Below are positions 51,969 to 61,156 of a stretch of 64,000 nt of DNA, piece after piece. This stretch comes from Luteolibacter yonseiensis (GTDB lineage: Bacteria > Verrucomicrobiota > Verrucomicrobiia > Verrucomicrobiales > Akkermansiaceae): the NCBI RefSeq assembly GCF_016595465.1, contig NZ_JAENIK010000009.1, forward strand, positions 186,001 through 250,000, in the 5' to 3' direction. A program made the position numbers and the translations under genes. A model generated the notes under the pieces. That model was not told the DNA's origin. It worked only from the letters and a program-made list of their open reading frames with translations, and did not search any database. Position 1 is the first letter of the stretch. Every line of letters starts with the position of its first letter.

Positions 51969-52976
51969 ATGGCTGGCATGAAGACCTTCGTCACGTCCGC
52001 CGCCGCCGCGTTGATTTCCACCGTCCTGCTCAGGGCGGAGGCCGCCGGTTATGATCCGCTGAAGGTGAGGGAGGGCGAGGTCGTTTCAAAAACCTTCGAG
52101 GTGAAGGATGCCCCGCGCGACCGGGTGCTGCCGATCCGTGTCTATCTGCCGGAAGCCACCGGGCCCGCTCCGGTCATTCTGTTTTCCCATGGTCTGGGCG
52201 GCTCGCGGGACAACAATCCCTATCTGGGCAACCATTGGGCGAAGCGGGGCTACGCCGTTGTCTTCGTCCAGCACCCGGGCAGCGACGAGAGCGTCTGGAA
52301 GGACGTGGCCCAACCCGACCGCATGGCGGCGATGAGAGGGGCCGCTTCCGCGAAAAACCTGATCCTGCGGGTGAAGGACATCCCGGTCGTGATCGATACC
52401 CTGACCGCATGGAATTCGGAGGAGGGAAACCCGTTGAAAGGGCGGCTGGACTTGAAACACATCGGCATGTCCGGCCATTCGTTCGGCGCGGTCACCACCC
52501 AGTCGGTCGCGGGGCAGACCTTTCCCGGCGGCTCCGTATCATTTTCGGAACCCCGCCTCACCGCCGCGGTGATGTTCAGCCCCAGCCCGCCGAAGCTGGG
52601 TGATCCGGGCGAGGCGTTCGGATCGATCAGGATTCCCTGCCTGCTGATGACCGGCACCCTCGACACCAGCCCGATCGGCAACACCGGAGCGGAGGACCGG
52701 CTGAAGGTTTTTCCGCACCTCACGCAGGCTCCGGCGTGGCAGGTTGTGTTCGACAAGGCGACGCACATGAGCTTCGGCGAGCGGGATTTGCGGGGGAATT
52801 CCGAAAGCGGCAACCGCTATCATACGCCCATCCTCGCCCTGACGACGGCGTTCTGGGATGCCGGGCTGAAGGGGGATGCCGGCGCGAAGGATTGGTTGTC
52901 AGGCGATGGCGCGAAGGCCGCCCTTGCCGCCGGTGACCGGTGGGAGCTGAACGAGCGCGCCAGGGCAGGCCGCTGA
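51969..52976 (+). CDS. Secreted alpha/beta hydrolase
   Basis: 335 residues with a signal peptide (MKTFVTSAAAALISTVLLRA, mature start near EAAGYD). The alpha/beta-hydrolase core shows VILFSHGLGGSRDNNPYLGN (oxyanion loop), YAVVFVQHPGSDESVW, the nucleophile elbow IGMSGHSFGAVT, and an acid in MTGTLDTSPIG. The final HMSFGER carries the catalytic His. It belongs near the chlorophyllase/PAF-acetylhydrolase/dienelactone-hydrolase-like esterases. The start at 51969 has GGAGGG just upstream. Confidence 0.9.
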   Translation: MAGMKTFVTSAAAALISTVLLRAEAAGYDPLKVREGEVVSKTFEVKDAPRDRVLPIRVYLPEATGPAPVILFSHGLGGSRDNNPYLGNHWAKRGYAVVFVQHPGSDESVWKDVAQPDRMAAMRGAASAKNLILRVKDIPVVIDTLTAWNSEEGNPLKGRLDLKHIGMSGHSFGAVTTQSVAGQTFPGGSVSFSEPRLTAAVMFSPSPPKLGDPGEAFGSIRIPCLLMTGTLDTSPIGNTGAEDRLKVFPHLTQAPAWQVVFDKATHMSFGERDLRGNSESGNRYHTPILALTTAFWDAGLKGDAGAKDWLSGDGAKAALAAGDRWELNERARAGR

Positions 52977-53077
52977 ACTGGCGGGTTTCCAGACGACTCC
53001 GGGAATTTTTCTAAAAATTATCGGGACCCGTCTTTATAGTCGCCAGTTCCCTCTGTCTGGGCATGATCGGTTGGTAG

Positions 53078-55681
53078 ATGTCCGCATTGCCACCCACTGA
53101 AGCCGTTTATTCGAGAATCAGCGTCCCGCTGATCACGGCCATCATCGTGGCACTGTGCTGGTTGCTGTATTGGCAGACGGACGAATTGCGGGGGCGGCAG
53201 CGCTGGATCGAGCACAGTTACGAGGTGAAGCTGGAGGTCGAGGAGCTGGACCGCAGTTTCCGGGAACTCGAGGGGGTCCAGCGGGCGATATGGCTCACCG
53301 GGAAGACCGGGAACGGCTTGCAGGACCGGGCTTCGCAACTGCACGTGAAGCTGGAGGAACACGAGCTGAAGCTCAGGCAACTGGTGGCGGACAACGCGGC
53401 CCAGGGCCTGCTGGTGGAGGAGCTTTCGAGATTGCTGGACATCCGGATGTCCATCATGAGCCGCAATGCGGACGAGCTGGCGGGACTCGACGAGCAGGAT
53501 CGCACGGACCGGATCATGAGCGGCGTGCTGGCGGCGAACGCGGTGGAAGGCCAGTTGGAGAAGATCCGTGTTTCGGAGCAGAGGTTGCTGGACGAGCGTG
53601 CCAAGGGGGTGGCGGATGGCAACAAGCGCGTGCTGACACTCGCCTTCGGTGGTTCGCTGCTGGCGGTTTTCGTCATGTTGCTGACGGTTTACCGGGACCG
53701 GAAGAACCGGCAGGTGAGGGACCGGTATCTGGCCCGTCTGGCCGAGGCCCGGGACACGGCGCTGGACGCCGTGCAGGCCACCTCCACCTTCGTGGCGACG
53801 GTGAGCCATGAGATCCGCACCCCGATGAACGGCGTGCTGGGCGCGGCGGACCTGCTGCGGCAGGACACGCGGCTGGACCGCAGGCAGCGCGAGCTGGTGG
53901 AGACCATCCATTACTCCGGCGAGGCGCTGCTGGATCTGGTCAACGACATCCTCGACCTGTCCAAGCTCCAGGCCGGAAAAATGGATTTCGCCACCGAGGA
54001 ATTTTCCCTGTCGCACGTTCTGGAGGAGAGCATGGCGTTGTTCGCGGACGCCGCGGGACGCAAGCAACTGGAGCTGGCCCACCGCATCGCCCCGGAGGTG
54101 CCGCACAAGCTCAAGGGAGACCCGATGCGGCTGCGGCAGGTATTGCTGAACCTGGTGGGGAACGCGGTGAAATTCACGGAACGCGGCAGCGTGGTGGTGG
54201 ATGTGAGCTGCCGCGGCGGCGATGACAACCGTCTGGTCCTGCGGTTCCGGGTGAGCGACACCGGCCCGGGCATCCCGGCGGAGGAGCAGGGACGCCTGTT
54301 CGTCCCGTTCGGCCAGGTGAATGCGGCGATCAACCGCCGCCATTCCGGCACGGGGCTGGGCCTGGCGATTTCCATGGAGATCGTGCAGCGCCTCGGCGGC
54401 ACGATCGGCGTGGAGAGCAAGCCCGGGACCGGGGCCACCTTCTGGTTCACCGCCCGCTTCGAGGATGCCGGGGTCATGGAAAAGGGGGCGGAGCGTCTTT
54501 GCGGTGGCGGCACCCTGTTGCTGCTGGAGGGGCGGGATCTCACCGCCGGCACCATCGAGCAACATGTGCTGGGGTGGGGGATGAAGGTCCGCATCGTGGC
54601 GGATCTCAAGTCTTTGGAAACCCTGCCGGAAATTCCGGATCTCGCGGTGGTCCTCATCGGGCGCGTCACGGATGCGTCATGGCGCGAACTGATGGCCCGC
54701 ATTTCCACCCGCAGGGATGCGCGGGACATCCCCCGTTTCCTGCTCAGCGCGCCGCATGAGGCTCCCGAGGAGCATGAGATCGCCGCGAACGGCGTCCAGG
54801 CCTGCCTCAGGTTTCCCTTCCGCCCGTCCGATTTGTACAACCTCCTCGCGGACGAGCGGCCGGAGCCCGCCGCCCACAAGCAGCAGGAGGGCGCCCTGCC
54901 CCATGCGAGGATCCTCCTGGTGGAGGACAACCAGATCAACCAGCGGGTTTTCAGCCGCCAGCTGGAGATGCTCGGCATGGACATGATCGTCCGCGACGAC
55001 GGGCAGAAAGGGGTGGACGCCCGGATCGCCGGAGACATCGACCTGATCCTGATGGATTGCCAGCTTCCGACGATGGACGGCTTCGAGGCCACGCGGCGCA
55101 TCCGCAGTTGGGAGGCGAAAACGGGAGCCCTGCGCGTGCCGATCATCGCCGTCACCGCCCACGTCATGAGCGGGGATGCGGAAGCCTGTTTCCAGGCGGG
55201 GATGGACGACTACCTGCCGAAGCCCTTCGATCTGGTGAAACTCCGCCGCAAGCTCGGCCAATGGCTGCAACGCGCGAACGAGACCGCCAGCGAGGGACCT
55301 GCCTGGGTGAAACCCGCGCCGCCGCGCACGCTGGACAGCCAGCAGCTCGGAGAATGCCTCACCGGAAACGAGGAGCTGGACCACGACCTGATCGGTGCCG
55401 CGCTGGAGGAAACCGGCCGGCGTCATGACGAGATGACCAAGGCGTTCCACGAGGCGAACGACAGGTTGTGGAAAGCCGCCGCCCATCAGGGCGTGGGAAC
55501 CGCCGCCACCATGGGATTCGCCGAACTCGCGGAACACTTCCGCAAGGCGGAGATGGAAAAGGACGGAAACCAGCGCGAGCTCCTGCTGGAGAGACTCGGC
55601 GCGTTGATCGAGAAGACCCGCCAGTCCCTCATCGTGCTAGGCCTGCTGGAGGGGGAGAACCCCGCTCTCCTCGACCGCTGA
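53078..55681 (+). CDS. CHASE3 hybrid histidine kinase with receiver and Hpt domains
   Basis: 867 residues. TM1 (LITAIIVALCWLLYW) and TM2 (LTLAFGGSLLAVFVMLLTVY) enclose a CHASE3-like sensor region (SYEVKLEVEELDRSFRELEG). HisKA follows with VSHEIRTPMNGV, His at about 244. HATPase has LLNLVGNAVKFTE (N-box), DTGPGIP and GTGLGLAIS. A pseudo-receiver-like stretch follows (about 465-590), then a true receiver (RILLVEDNQINQRVF, phospho-Asp at about 660 in LILMDCQLP, and YLPKPFD). The Hpt-like end has AAAHQGVGTAATMGF with His at about 803. It would sense an extracytoplasmic signal and pass phosphate through a relay; no cognate regulator is next to it. The last 45 bp overlap the convergent kinase gene. 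Confidence 0.92.
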   Translation: MSALPPTEAVYSRISVPLITAIIVALCWLLYWQTDELRGRQRWIEHSYEVKLEVEELDRSFRELEGVQRAIWLTGKTGNGLQDRASQLHVKLEEHELKLRQLVADNAAQGLLVEELSRLLDIRMSIMSRNADELAGLDEQDRTDRIMSGVLAANAVEGQLEKIRVSEQRLLDERAKGVADGNKRVLTLAFGGSLLAVFVMLLTVYRDRKNRQVRDRYLARLAEARDTALDAVQATSTFVATVSHEIRTPMNGVLGAADLLRQDTRLDRRQRELVETIHYSGEALLDLVNDILDLSKLQAGKMDFATEEFSLSHVLEESMALFADAAGRKQLELAHRIAPEVPHKLKGDPMRLRQVLLNLVGNAVKFTERGSVVVDVSCRGGDDNRLVLRFRVSDTGPGIPAEEQGRLFVPFGQVNAAINRRHSGTGLGLAISMEIVQRLGGTIGVESKPGTGATFWFTARFEDAGVMEKGAERLCGGGTLLLLEGRDLTAGTIEQHVLGWGMKVRIVADLKSLETLPEIPDLAVVLIGRVTDASWRELMARISTRRDARDIPRFLLSAPHEAPEEHEIAANGVQACLRFPFRPSDLYNLLADERPEPAAHKQQEGALPHARILLVEDNQINQRVFSRQLEMLGMDMIVRDDGQKGVDARIAGDIDLILMDCQLPTMDGFEATRRIRSWEAKTGALRVPIIAVTAHVMSGDAEACFQAGMDDYLPKPFDLVKLRRKLGQWLQRANETASEGPAWVKPAPPRTLDSQQLGECLTGNEELDHDLIGAALEETGRRHDEMTKAFHEANDRLWKAAAHQGVGTAATMGFAELAEHFRKAEMEKDGNQRELLLERLGALIEKTRQSLIVLGLLEGENPALLDR

Positions 55682-56827
55682 ATCATCCCCGCTCTCGATG
55701 CCGTCCCGCGCCTTCCTCGCATCCTTCACCGGGATGTGGGCGGTCACGCGGCTCCAGCCGTTTTCCGAAACCTGCTCGACGCGGGCGTCCGGCCCGAGCA
55801 GCAGCTGGATGCGGTGGCTCAGCGCGAGCAACCCGCCTCCCAAGGTGGTGAGATCCCGGCTGGAGTGCTCCATCGTATCGTAAACGGTGACGCGCAGGAA
55901 ATCCGCCTCGATGCGTGCGGAAACCCAGACGTGCTGGGTCCTTCCGTCCGCCTGCCCGCGGTGCTGGAACGCGTCCTCCAGCAGCGGCTGGACGATCATC
56001 GGCGGCACCAGCACGGAGCGCGCGGCGGTCTCGCACTGGATGCGGCAGACCATCTTCTCGCCGAAGTGGGCGGCCTGCACGGTGAGGTATTTCTCCAGCG
56101 CGTCCATTTCACGCGAGAGCGGTTCCAGAGGGCGGGTCTCCTCCAGCAGGAAGCGCAGGTACTCGGTCAGCCCCTCCGTCACCTCCTTCACGGCGGTCGG
56201 GTCGTCCTTCAGGGCCAGCACCGTGCCGAGCGAGTTCAGCAGGAAATGGGGATTCATCTGCGCCTGGAGTTTTCTCAACTCGTTCTCACGCGCCGCCAGC
56301 TCCGCCCGCGTGGCCCGCATCTCCATGGCGTGGGCGTTTTCAAAAAGGTGGAACGCGAAGTAAAGGCTGCTCCAGATGGTGATGATGAAAAGCCGCACCA
56401 CGATCAGCCGCGGGCCGACGTTTTCCGCTCCTCCGGGAAATGATGCCCCACCCAGCATGGCCGCCTTGAAAAGCAGCACCTCCAGCACCGCCAGGGCGAC
56501 GCAGCAGCCGAGGGCGAACGGCCACTTCGTCAGCGCGTGCTGTTTCAAAAACCACGGATGGCGGTAGATCCACCGCAGGATGGCCGTGCCGATGAAACCG
56601 GATATCGCCCGGATGAGGATTACCCAGGCCGCGCCTTCCACCCCCGAGCGGAGCGCCACCGTGATCAGAATACCGATGACACACACGATTCCCCAGAACA
56701 GCGCCTGCAACACCCAGAACATCCCCTCGCGACGACCCGGCTCCAACTGGCGGAAGATGAAGCTGGGGTTTCCTGTGTCGGCGGGTTGCGACGGATCGCG
56801 GTAGGTCTGGGCGGCGGAGAATTCCAT
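55637..56827 (-). CDS. LytS-like sensor histidine kinase with altered ATP-binding motifs
   Basis: 396 residues. N-terminal TM segments (LFWGIVCVIGILITVAL, VILIRAISGFIGTAILRW, ALGCCVALAVLEVLLF, VVRLFIITIWSSLYFAF) precede a His_kinase-type domain with the phosphoacceptor motif QAQMNPHFLLNSLG (His about 194). The ATP-lid region is unusual: the N-box is PLLEDAFQHRG with Asp in place of the usual Asn, and the G-box region is VYDTMEHSSRDLTTLGGGLL rather than DNGxG. Kinase activity may therefore be weak or lost. No LytR-type regulator gene is adjacent. Confidence 0.85.
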   Translation of the reverse strand: MEFSAAQTYRDPSQPADTGNPSFIFRQLEPGRREGMFWVLQALFWGIVCVIGILITVALRSGVEGAAWVILIRAISGFIGTAILRWIYRHPWFLKQHALTKWPFALGCCVALAVLEVLLFKAAMLGGASFPGGAENVGPRLIVVRLFIITIWSSLYFAFHLFENAHAMEMRATRAELAARENELRKLQAQMNPHFLLNSLGTVLALKDDPTAVKEVTEGLTEYLRFLLEETRPLEPLSREMDALEKYLTVQAAHFGEKMVCRIQCETAARSVLVPPMIVQPLLEDAFQHRGQADGRTQHVWVSARIEADFLRVTVYDTMEHSSRDLTTLGGGLLALSHRIQLLLGPDARVEQVSENGWSRVTAHIPVKDARKARDGIESGDDSAVEESGVLPLQQA

Positions 56828-57137
56828 GAGTGAAGATTCTTTTACCGGGGGAGGAACGAGGGTGGATCGGATGCCGCCCCCAGTAAAGCTGATAGATGGG
56901 TGGGAATGTCCGGGAGCGGTGGAGCCTTTCCGGCATCGTTCATCTCAATCACCCGCGAACGGCCGTCGCGACATACCCGGAAGTCAATTCACCGGCCATG
57001 TGACGGAGTCTGGCGATGCCGGCTCGGAACGACAAGCCGGAGCGAAAATAAAAATGACACCACCTGCGGGCTCTGCCGGGGATTCCCTTCTTGCCAGCGT
57101 CGGGGAATTGATGTCATCTCGCGGTGTCCGCTCCGGC

Positions 57138-57309
57138 GGATGGGGAATTGAGAAGCCTCGCTTACAGCGGTCGGCATTGACCGCAACAATGCCACCAAAC
57201 CGACCCAACGGCCGGGGAGGTGGTGGCTATGTCCAAGCCGCCTGCCTTCGGGTAGTCCGGCCAAAGGCCAGCGCAGTCGTCTGTAAGCGACTTTCTCAAC
57301 TCCCCGTCC
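57138..57309. repeat. 172-bp noncoding element with ~29-bp terminal inverted repeats
   Basis: The left end 57138-57167 (GGATGGGGAATTGAGAAGCC then TCGCTTACAG) is the reverse complement of the right end 57281-57309, with a few mismatches and one gap. No ORF inside is credible. The surrounding interval 56828-57346 otherwise shows nothing recognisable. It resembles a MITE or a long palindromic RNA element and lies just upstream of the module-2 operon. Confidence 0.75.
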
Positions 57310-57346
57310 ACTCGGACTGAAATTCCTTCCTACCCCCCCTAAATTG

Positions 57347-58204
57347 ATGAGTTCCCGCTTGTACTTGCCCATCGTTTTCGGTAGTCTGTCCTTGTCCTTC
57401 GGCCAGCTTCCGACTCCACCACCCACCACCGCCCGCATCATCGGAGACATCCAGGACGGCACGCCGGCCGCACCCGCGCCACCGAAGCCCGTATTCACGG
57501 TCCCGGCGGCGGATGTTCTGAAAACCGAAACCCACCAGCAGGGCGGGCGGTCCATCACCGTCCGGGAAATCAAGCCCATCCCCCTGCCGGAACCCGCCGC
57601 CATACCCGCGCCGCCGGATCCAGGCAACCCCGCCGTCCGTGCCCGGATCGCAGCGCTTCGTGACAGGCAGCCGGGAGCGGGGCTCTTCAGCATCGGGGCC
57701 ACGGTTTATCGTTCACAATCGTCCGGAACCCGCTCGATCGTCACCTGGCTTCCCGAGCCGGACGCGCCGCCCGTCACCTTCTGGAGTTCCGCGGACTTTT
57801 CCCTGTTACAGGGCATTTCCGGATTCTCCTGTTCGGACGGGACCCACTTCAACTTCATCATGATGTGGAGTGTTATCGACATGGATCAGATGACCGATCG
57901 TTTCGAGGAATACGGCAAAGTGTGGCAACCGCCCGCCATACCCGTTTTCGCTGAGAGCCCTGCCACCTTTTCGTATGTTTCCGCAGACCCGGGTCCTGAA
58001 GCCAGTGCCGCGCTCCAGTCCCTGCACGACATTTACAACAGCGAGCACGACCGTCTCTCCGTCGCCAAACAGGGACGCGATCAAGCCAGCCTGGAGCAGG
58101 CGGCCCGGCTGAAGGCGGATCCGCCTGTGCCACGGGACATCGTCCTCAGCCACTGGCTCACCGAGACCCCGGATACGAACGGCAAACCATCCTCCCCCCG
58201 ATGA
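57347..58204 (+). CDS. Secreted protein, first gene of the module-2 operon
   Basis: 285 residues with a signal peptide (MSSRLYLPIVFGSLSLSFGQ) and a Pro-rich stretch (LPEPAAIPAPPDPGNPAV). A probable beta-sandwich region follows (GATVYRSQSSGTRSIVTWLP, FWSSADFSLLQGISGFSCSD, FNFIMMWSVIDMDQMTDRFE). A helical tail (SLHDIYNSEHDRLSVAKQGR) ends it. It overlaps the TSP3 protease gene by 4 bp (ATGA), so it is translated together with it. Family not recognised; module 1 has no copy of this gene. Confidence 0.75.
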   Translation: MSSRLYLPIVFGSLSLSFGQLPTPPPTTARIIGDIQDGTPAAPAPPKPVFTVPAADVLKTETHQQGGRSITVREIKPIPLPEPAAIPAPPDPGNPAVRARIAALRDRQPGAGLFSIGATVYRSQSSGTRSIVTWLPEPDAPPVTFWSSADFSLLQGISGFSCSDGTHFNFIMMWSVIDMDQMTDRFEEYGKVWQPPAIPVFAESPATFSYVSADPGPEASAALQSLHDIYNSEHDRLSVAKQGRDQASLEQAARLKADPPVPRDIVLSHWLTETPDTNGKPSSPR

Positions 58205-61155
58205 GCCGTTCCTTTCCCAGCTTCACCGCCATGCCGCTTTCCATGTCCCGGCTTCTCACGCTCTTCCCCATTTTCCTGTCCTCCGCGCTTGCGATGGAGG
58301 ATGAGAATCTCAATGGGATGTCGGACATCTGGGAGAAGCTGTACTATGACGGAAATCTGCTCCCCTCCTCCTTCCTTCCAGGAGATGACGCCGATGGCGA
58401 CGGGGTATCAAACCGGTTGGAGTCCGTCGCCGCCACGGATCCCTTCAACGGGGTCCCTCCGGAGGGTTTCTTTCAGGCCGATGTCACCCATGTTCCCGCC
58501 GTGTATCTCTCGTCCGGCGGCGGCGAGCCGGAGATTGTCTTTCCGGAAATTTTCAAGGTTGGTTGGAAAGTCCAGGCTGGAAAACACTACGATCTCTTAG
58601 GGTCTCCGGATCTTTCCGCCGGTAGTTGGATCCCCATTTCGGGCTTCGTCGGCAGCGTCGATGGAGAAGCGCAGGTCGGAATCGTCGCCGCGGATACCGG
58701 CGGTTCTTTCCCCGACCGCCTTTTCTGGCGGGTGGCCGCCTCGGATGTCGATGAGGACGGCGACGGATTCAGCTCCTGGGAGGAAAAGAGGAAAGGCAGC
58801 CATCCGCTGGTGCCGGATCATGACGAGGACGGCCTGCCGGATGATTGGGAGCTGCTCCATGGTTTCGACACCTCCGACGACGGCGGGATCCATGCGGACA
58901 ACGGTCCGGATGGGGATCCCGATCATGACGGACTCGTCAACCTCCAGGAATGGATCCACTACGGCGACCCGCGCGACAGCGATACGGACGGCGATGGTCT
59001 CGACGACGCCCTCGAAGCGCTCACCTACCACACGTTTGTCGCTTCGGAGGACACCGATTCCGACAATCTGACCGACCATGAGGAGGTCATGGTGTATCAC
59101 ACCAACCCGCTCAAAAAGGACGAGGACAGGGATTCCTTGACCGACCATGACGAGTGTGTCCTCTTCGGAACCGATCCGAAGAATCCCGACACCGACTCCG
59201 ACACCATGAACGACGACTGGGAGCTCAACCATGGTTTCGATCCCCTCGTGGCGAATCCGGTCATGGACCCGGACAACGACGGCCTCGGCACCTCCGTGGA
59301 GATCCTCCTCCACCTCGATCCGCTCGACGAAGACACGGATGACGACGGCATCTCCGACGGAGGGGAGGATTATGACAGGGACTCGCTCACCAACCGCGCG
59401 GAGACCGAAATCCACCACACCTACCCGAAGAATCCGGACAGCGACCGAGACAACCTGCCGGACGGTTGGGAAGTCGCGCACGGCCTCAACCCCCGGAGCT
59501 CCGCCGCTCCCCATGGGGCCGGTCACGACCCGGACAATGACGGCCTCACCAACTTCGAGGAATGGCGCAACCACACCGATCCGCATCTTGCCGACACCGA
59601 CGACGATGGGGTGGCGGACAGCGTGGAGGTCGCACAAGGCTCGGACCCGAACAATCCCGCCGACGGAGGACAGGCGCCGGATGATGGGAAGATCATCGAA
59701 GTGCCCTTCGTCATCAGGGACCCCAGTGTCAGTGCCTCCGAAAAATGGCAGATGACGGTCAGCGGCAAGGGCCCGGACGACTTCCAGAACGTCACCATCC
59801 CTACCGAGGGCTTCGGGGCGACCGGAGCCAAAACCCTGAAACTCCGGAAATGGAACAAATACGAGGTCACAGTCACCCACCTCGATACCGAGCCGGGTTT
59901 TCTGGAAGACCACGACGACAAGGCCGACTACGACTGGGAAGTCACCGCCGATGGCAAACCCACGGGAGCCTCCTCGCTCCAGGATGACGAAAACACCGGT
60001 GGGAACAACTTTTTCATGGTCGGAAACCACTGGCTGGTGGACAACCGCCAGGCCGTGTTCAGCGGACCGAACGGGGATGACGACGATCTCGTCACCGGCA
60101 AGACCGCCTATCTGGTCCCGGTGAGGATCGAGGACAACAGCGAAGCCACCGGAGTGGACGACGTCTCCATCACCGCGAACCCCACATCGGGAGGCTATCA
60201 GGACAAGTTCTGGATCATGGCCCCCGCCGGAGGCTCCACCGTTATCAACGGACAAACCGTCGAGCTGAGCGACGACATGCGCTTCAAGATCCCGCTCAGC
60301 CCTCCCGCCGATCTTGAGATCACCAGCGACAAGGCCACCGTCGATCCCGCCAGCCCGGATGCCACCAGCCTCGGCACCGCCACACCCGGCCCCCTCGTGA
60401 ACTGGAAAGGCAACGGCTCCGAGACAATCGACAACGTCACCACCTGGAAGATCGGCAAGGGCAAGGAGCTGGTTGAGCTGCCGGTCAAGGTCAAGACGAT
60501 GAAGAAGCGCACCGTGAAGGTGGCGGTATATCCGGTAAGCCAATACGCGGCATTGCACACGGTTCCCGTCCCAAGTGATGCGGATCTGACGTATCACCTG
60601 AATCAGGTCTACGGCTATCAGGTCAACGCATGGATGGATGTCACCATACAACCTCAAATTAGAATGCCATTCGGCGGTGGGATCAACCGCTTGATCGCCT
60701 CTGAGGGAGTCTCGGACGAAGAGGATTCCATCGTTGGTCAAATTGAAACAAGGCCGGAGACCGTCAATTACGACCTCATCGTAATCATGATTGATGATGT
60801 CGATTACGGATATACCACTCCCGCCACATCAACGGCTCCTGCGGTTTTCCATTTCGTGGCTGGCCATGCGATCAGCGCGAAGACCTGCATCGTCACGACC
60901 GGAAGCAATAGTCTTGGCCCACTGGCTCCCTTGAAGGTTCTCGGAGTGACCGCTCACGAGCTTGCCCATCTCATGACCGGTGAGAAAGGGCACCCGGACG
61001 AAGGCGGTGGAGCGGCTCCGCTTGAAGGAACCGACCGGACCAGGAGAATCACCTGTTCGGGCATTCCCCGTCCCGACGATGCGAAACTACTCGTCAAGTC
61101 GGAGTGGGACCGGATAGAATCATGGCTTATAAGCAGGCCAAGGGGAGATGATTGA
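58201..61155 (+). CDS. Secreted TSP3-repeat zinc metalloprotease (module 2)
   Basis: 984 residues with a signal peptide (SRLLTLFPIFLSSALA). The central part is a long array of thrombospondin type 3 calcium-binding repeats (DSDTDGDGLDDALEALTYHT, DPDNDGLGTSVEILLHLDPL, DTDDDGISDGGEDYDRDSLT). A beta-rich region follows (VEVTVTHLDTEPGF-like), then a C-terminal zinc-protease motif VTAHELAHLMTGEKGH (HELAH codons at 60957-60971) with a second His in the following GH. The same HEL-x-H ... GH arrangement occurs in module 1. TSP3 repeats bind Ca2+ and often occur in secreted or surface enzymes. Its last 4 codons overlap the downstream partner region. Confidence 0.85.
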   Translation: MSRSFPSFTAMPLSMSRLLTLFPIFLSSALAMEDENLNGMSDIWEKLYYDGNLLPSSFLPGDDADGDGVSNRLESVAATDPFNGVPPEGFFQADVTHVPAVYLSSGGGEPEIVFPEIFKVGWKVQAGKHYDLLGSPDLSAGSWIPISGFVGSVDGEAQVGIVAADTGGSFPDRLFWRVAASDVDEDGDGFSSWEEKRKGSHPLVPDHDEDGLPDDWELLHGFDTSDDGGIHADNGPDGDPDHDGLVNLQEWIHYGDPRDSDTDGDGLDDALEALTYHTFVASEDTDSDNLTDHEEVMVYHTNPLKKDEDRDSLTDHDECVLFGTDPKNPDTDSDTMNDDWELNHGFDPLVANPVMDPDNDGLGTSVEILLHLDPLDEDTDDDGISDGGEDYDRDSLTNRAETEIHHTYPKNPDSDRDNLPDGWEVAHGLNPRSSAAPHGAGHDPDNDGLTNFEEWRNHTDPHLADTDDDGVADSVEVAQGSDPNNPADGGQAPDDGKIIEVPFVIRDPSVSASEKWQMTVSGKGPDDFQNVTIPTEGFGATGAKTLKLRKWNKYEVTVTHLDTEPGFLEDHDDKADYDWEVTADGKPTGASSLQDDENTGGNNFFMVGNHWLVDNRQAVFSGPNGDDDDLVTGKTAYLVPVRIEDNSEATGVDDVSITANPTSGGYQDKFWIMAPAGGSTVINGQTVELSDDMRFKIPLSPPADLEITSDKATVDPASPDATSLGTATPGPLVNWKGNGSETIDNVTTWKIGKGKELVELPVKVKTMKKRTVKVAVYPVSQYAALHTVPVPSDADLTYHLNQVYGYQVNAWMDVTIQPQIRMPFGGGINRLIASEGVSDEEDSIVGQIETRPETVNYDLIVIMIDDVDYGYTTPATSTAPAVFHFVAGHAISAKTCIVTTGSNSLGPLAPLKVLGVTAHELAHLMTGEKGHPDEGGGAAPLEGTDRTRRITCSGIPRPDDAKLLVKSEWDRIESWLISRPRGDD

Positions 61156-61156
61156 T

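Noticed and set aside
58740..59690. Repetitive DNA considered as a CRISPR or tandem DNA repeat
   Set aside because: The repetition is at the protein level (TSP3 calcium repeats), not identical DNA with regular spacers.
58597..60741. 714-codon minus-strand frame across the module-2 protease
   Set aside because: Val-rich antisense shadow produced by the Asp-rich TSP3 codons on the plus strand.
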